From Castellaniella sp. (GTDB taxonomy: Bacteria; Pseudomonadota; Gammaproteobacteria; Burkholderiales; Burkholderiaceae_B): a DNA stretch of 64,000 nucleotides. Shown here in pieces: positions 60,438 through 64,000 of the stretch. The notes beneath the pieces are model-generated. The model saw only the letters and a program-made list of their open reading frames with translations, searched no databases and was not told the DNA's origin. The translations under genes and the position numbers were made by a program. The DNA is taken from NCBI RefSeq assembly GCF_004321985.1, contig NZ_SCQN01000046.1:186001-250000 (forward strand), given 5' to 3'. Numbering within the stretch: position 1 is the first letter of the stretch; every line of letters begins with the position of its first letter.

Positions 60438-63263
60438 TCATCCTCTCGCCAGCGAACGGTTCACGGCCATTCCGATCTCTCGGGTAACCTGGCCTTTGGA
60501 TTTGTGGAAGGAATTGGCGTCCGGCGTGACGATGGTGATGGGGACCGTCACGACGGGGCGCTGGTTACTCGATGCGCCAGGCCGAGACGGATTTCCAGCC
60601 ATGCCGCCCATTGCGTGACCCGGCCCACGGATGGCGCTTCGCAGCGCCGCGAACCCGGCGGGGCCGCCGATGGCGCGGATTTCGGACTGGCTGAGCACGC
60701 CTTCGCCCTTATGGACGATCCCGGCCGGCTGAAATCTGCCGCCGTCTCCGGTGTAGCCGCCAGCGGCGAATGGCACTGTTGCGATCCCCTCCAGCCCGTT
60801 GCTGCCGACGACGCTACCCATCGTCCCGATGTCTCCGCCACTAAACAAGCCGCCGAGGGCGCCGGCCAGCGGCCCGAGAATCGCCTGCTTGACGGCAATG
60901 CGAGCCAGATCCTTGATGATGGAATTAGCCAGATCTGTGATGTTGAACTTGCCGGTCGTCACGAACTCAACCAGGGCGTCTTCCATGCCACGGAAAGCGT
61001 TGGTCATCGCGTTTTCGGTGGCGCTGGCGACGTTGTTGACCTCGTCCTGGTAGTTCTGGATAGCCCGCATAGCGCCGTTTTGCCAGTCGGCCTCTGCCGC
61101 CTGCTTTTCGGCAGACTTCGTGCGAATGATGTCAACTTGCTGCTGCTCGGCGGCTGACAGGATGGCCAGACGCTTCTGGTAAGCCTCTTCATTGATCCGC
61201 GTGGATTCGACCTGTTGGGCCTCTTCGAGCTGCCGGCGGCGCTGTGCGTACTGTTGGCGGATCTGGTTTTCTTCAGTGAGTTGGTCACGCAGCCGGTCAC
61301 CCAGACCAACTGAGGCCACATCAATTGCCTTCTGAGCCTCGAAGGCGGCAATCTCAGCCTGCACAGCCGCGTATAGGCGTGTCGACTCGATTGCCTGGTC
61401 GGTCTGCTTTTTCGCGTCCTTCATAGCCTGAACGGTGTCGAAAAGCGTCAGCGCCCGCTGCCTTTCAGCGTCAGATCCTTTCGTCATCGTGATGCGGTAG
61501 CGCTCAGCCGCAGCATCACTCATATCGAAGGTGGCTTGTTCCTCCTGCAGCTTCTTGATGACGGAATCGAGAGCCGATGTCTTGGCGGCAGGCATTTTCG
61601 GATCTTTGAAATGATCGTTGATGCGGCCCTCGATGTCTGAATTGAACAGCGGTCCGAGTTCTTTTCTTGCCTTCGCGATCGCCTTCGCGCGCTGCTCTGC
61701 TTTGGTAGCGTACTTGTCCATGTACTGGTCAAGCGCGGTTCGATAGGCAACTAGGGGATCAGCAGCAGCCGGCGTGAAACTTGCCAGCGCCTGCAGCTTT
61801 CTGGCAAGCTCAACCACCTTCTGACCAGCGGTGTCGGTCTGTGCCTGCAGGTCTGTCAGCTCGCGCCTCCAGACGGACATCATTGTGTCGCCGGCCGGGT
61901 GGCCGTTCACCCAATCTGTGAGCAGGCCAACCCGCTCATTCAGCGTGTTTGCTTCATCCACGGCCTGTGAAAGTTCGTCGCGAAGCTTGCCGGCGGCCGA
62001 TTCGCGCTGTGCCTGTGACATACGCTCAAGCGCGGTCGCCGACGTATCCAGAGACGCCGCGAAATCCCGCGTGCTACCGGACGCCGCATCGGTCTGCTGT
62101 GCGTAGGTCGCGAACGATGCCGCCGCTACACCAAGCGCGGTGAACACAATGCCAATCGGGCCGGTGAGAAACGACACGGCAGCGCCCAATCCGCGAACGG
62201 CGACCGCAGTGACGCCGGCCGCAACCGCAGCGCGCTCAGAAGCCGTTGCAATTGCCGTCATTGCCGCAGCATTCGCGTAGGCCGCGATGCTCGATCGTGT
62301 GAAGACGATGGCGGACGCTCCGAGGCTGCCCACCAACTTTCCAGCAATCACGGCAGACACCACTTCGACGGCCGTCCCGATCGCATTAAGCGCCACTGGC
62401 ACCTTGTCAGACTGCAGTGCCGTGTTCAGGTCGTTCACGATGCCAGTGAGACCTTGTAGGCCACCGCCAGCTTGGCCGCTCATCAAATCTCCGACGGCAT
62501 TGTTTAATGACTGCAGCGCACCACCGAACGTGTCACGGGCTGCCTGCGCAGCACCGCCGTAGGACGATTCCAGAGCCTTCAGAATGATGGCCTGAGCCTC
62601 ACCCTTGCGACCTGCGTCCTCAAGATTTTTCACCATCTCCTTTTCGACATCAGTAAACCGGAATCCTTGGCGCGTGAGGCTTGCCATACCCTCGCTCGGC
62701 ACATCCAGTGCCCGGCCCACCGTCTCGGCAGCCTGCACCACCGTCATGCCCATACGGGCTGCTGTATCGATGGTGGCCTGCATTGCGCGCGGGATCTGAT
62801 CGCCCACGATGTTCGAATACGCAAGCAGGTGTGTAGCGCCTTGGGTGATTTCGTCGCCGCTGAAAACCGAGTGATTCGACAGCGACTTCGCCAGGTCGTT
62901 GATCTGTCTTTGCGACATGCCGGCTGCCTCACCCGTGGATCGCAACACAGCTGCGAGCTGTGCCTGAGCGGCCATTGATTCCTGGGTAGCTTGAACGATC
63001 TGATGAAAAACCGAAAGCAGTGACGCACCGCCGATGAGCGCACCGCCACCCATGATCCACTTCAGAGACGATTGCGCACGTCCAGCCTGGTCTGCCACCT
63101 GCCGCAGGGCCGATCCCGCCGCGTTGCCCCTTTGTGCGATCCGGTCCATGGCCTGTGAGACGGTCGGGCCCTGTTTCGCCAACTGTGCCAAATCTTCCTT
63201 GGCGCGCTGTACCTGACTGGAATCAATCTCGATCCCTAAACTTGCGATATCGTCGGCTGCCAT
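60438..63263 (-). CDS. Phage tail tape measure protein (lambda-like)
   Basis: 941 aa; N-terminal coiled coil; C-terminal FRGMEDALVEFVTTGKFNITDLANSIIKDLARIAVKQAILGPLAGALGGLF typical of lambda-type TMP C-terminus. Confidence 0.92.
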   Translation of the reverse strand: MAADDIASLGIEIDSSQVQRAKEDLAQLAKQGPTVSQAMDRIAQRGNAAGSALRQVADQAGRAQSSLKWIMGGGALIGGASLLSVFHQIVQATQESMAAQAQLAAVLRSTGEAAGMSQRQINDLAKSLSNHSVFSGDEITQGATHLLAYSNIVGDQIPRAMQATIDTAARMGMTVVQAAETVGRALDVPSEGMASLTRQGFRFTDVEKEMVKNLEDAGRKGEAQAIILKALESSYGGAAQAARDTFGGALQSLNNAVGDLMSGQAGGGLQGLTGIVNDLNTALQSDKVPVALNAIGTAVEVVSAVIAGKLVGSLGASAIVFTRSSIAAYANAAAMTAIATASERAAVAAGVTAVAVRGLGAAVSFLTGPIGIVFTALGVAAASFATYAQQTDAASGSTRDFAASLDTSATALERMSQAQRESAAGKLRDELSQAVDEANTLNERVGLLTDWVNGHPAGDTMMSVWRRELTDLQAQTDTAGQKVVELARKLQALASFTPAAADPLVAYRTALDQYMDKYATKAEQRAKAIAKARKELGPLFNSDIEGRINDHFKDPKMPAAKTSALDSVIKKLQEEQATFDMSDAAAERYRITMTKGSDAERQRALTLFDTVQAMKDAKKQTDQAIESTRLYAAVQAEIAAFEAQKAIDVASVGLGDRLRDQLTEENQIRQQYAQRRRQLEEAQQVESTRINEEAYQKRLAILSAAEQQQVDIIRTKSAEKQAAEADWQNGAMRAIQNYQDEVNNVASATENAMTNAFRGMEDALVEFVTTGKFNITDLANSIIKDLARIAVKQAILGPLAGALGGLFSGGDIGTMGSVVGSNGLEGIATVPFAAGGYTGDGGRFQPAGIVHKGEGVLSQSEIRAIGGPAGFAALRSAIRGPGHAMGGMAGNPSRPGASSNQRPVVTVPITIVTPDANSFHKSKGQVTREIGMAVNRSLARG

Positions 63264-63347
63264 TTTGAATACCTTTTTGGTCGTTTCCGGCCCCGGTTGT
63301 GGGGCTGGTTGTTGGTCTGAATAAGCTGTTTTCTCTACATCAAGTAA

Positions 63348-63671
63348 TCACGCGGTTTCCGCTGGATCAGCGGCAGTTGGTATCTCCGCCAAATCCGAAT
63401 TCTGGTATCGACAGAACCAGACCCGGACGGCCCCGGCCACTCTTGGCGGAACAGCGGCAGCGCGATCATGCAGGGCTTGGAACGATTCGCCGGGCAGTCT
63501 GGTGAGTTCCGCATCGTCGGCGCGCAATCCGATGATGGAATCTCGGGTGTATGGCGGTGCGTCAATGTGCGCATCGATCACCTCCATGACGATGCAGCCC
63601 AGCGTGTCCGGAAATGGAAGGATGGCGGCGGCCAGGTCATCCAGGCGAGCCATAAGTGCTTTTCTTACCAT
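63348..63671 (-). CDS. Hypothetical phage protein
   Basis: 107-aa ORF overlapping upstream ORF by 7 nt; upstream of tape measure. Confidence 0.6.
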   Translation of the reverse strand: MVRKALMARLDDLAAAILPFPDTLGCIVMEVIDAHIDAPPYTRDSIIGLRADDAELTRLPGESFQALHDRAAAVPPRVAGAVRVWFCRYQNSDLAEIPTAADPAETA

Positions 63672-63967
63672 TGCGGTTCACCCTTACCTTTGGCAGCCTC
63701 TGCAGCCTGTTCCAGCGTCGCAATGCGCTGTTCAATGTCCGATGCCTCGATGGTCTGGCGTAGGATGTTCAGCACATAGGCCAGCTTTGTGCCGTCCGCA
63801 GTCTGGATCTGCGCGGCCTTCATGCCGCGATACAGCCTAGCCAGCTCCCGGCGCACGTCCACGGCAGTCGTCAGCGGCAGCCGCAGGCGCTTGGGGTGGG
63901 TGGTGCCGGGTGGGAAGTGTTGCCGCCCGCCAGCATTCGGGGTTTCGTTGTTGTCGTCAGCGGCCAC
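63665..63967 (-). CDS. Hypothetical phage protein
   Basis: 100-aa ORF MAADDNNETPNAGGRQHFPPGTTHPKRLRLPLTTAVDVRRELARLYRGMKAAQIQTADGTKLAYVLNILRQTIE... Confidence 0.6.
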   Translation of the reverse strand: MAADDNNETPNAGGRQHFPPGTTHPKRLRLPLTTAVDVRRELARLYRGMKAAQIQTADGTKLAYVLNILRQTIEASDIEQRIATLEQAAEAAKGKGEPQW

Positions 63968-64000
63968 TTGCGACCCTCCAGAGTGTCGGGGCTAGCCGCG

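Larger units (their letters stand above)
58879..64000. mobile_element. Prophage edge or remnant next to tRNA-Ser
   Basis: All plausible CDS on minus strand with phage tail genes; abrupt switch to AT-richer sequence after tRNA 3' end; other boundary outside window. Confidence 0.75.

Noticed and set aside
63660-63680. Lambda G/GT-like programmed -1 frameshift at the 63665-63671 overlap
   Set aside because: Frames are in the right -1 relation but no X_XXY_YYZ slippery heptamer is visible; ATG overlap is explained by translational coupling

Overview
This 64-kb window looks like a high-GC betaproteobacterial chromosome, most likely Burkholderiales/Alcaligenaceae judging by gene content. From 1 to about 58.8 kb it is mostly core chromosome: dadA with an Lrp-type regulator, argJ, hemL, thiE/thiD, rubredoxin, yqgE/ruvX, apaH/lptG/mtgA/tonB/RNB exonuclease/mpl, accBC/prmA, gltX, a Pat-like acyl-CoA synthetase/GNAT protein, pmbA, rplM/rpsI, argC, erpA, anmK, tyrS, glyA, nrdR and ribD/ribE. 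Between 7.2 and 19.5 kb is an accessory catabolic/transport island: enoyl-CoA hydratase, DapA-like lyase, CaiB-type CoA transferase, SDR, polar amino acid ABC transporter, MaoC hydratase, LacI regulator and a NitT/TauT-type ABC transporter. Three tandem Hsp20 genes lie at 20.2-21.8 kb. A tRNA-Ser(GGA) at 58.79 kb borders what appears to be a prophage edge or remnant, with a lambda-type tape measure protein pointing toward the tRNA. The most unusual signal is a pair of inverted, diverged 147-nt core repeats upstream of rplM (46701-47156). Each core is closed by a long self-complementary arm whose sequence differs completely between copies while pairing is preserved, suggesting a structured RNA or MITE-like family. 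Other leads are a ROSE-like RNA thermometer with a sigma32-like -35 before the first hsp20, a shared AAACGTTT LacI-type operator, and a strong intercistronic stem-loop in the NitT/TauT operon. All calls were made by eye from the sequence and the supplied ORF track; no database search was run.
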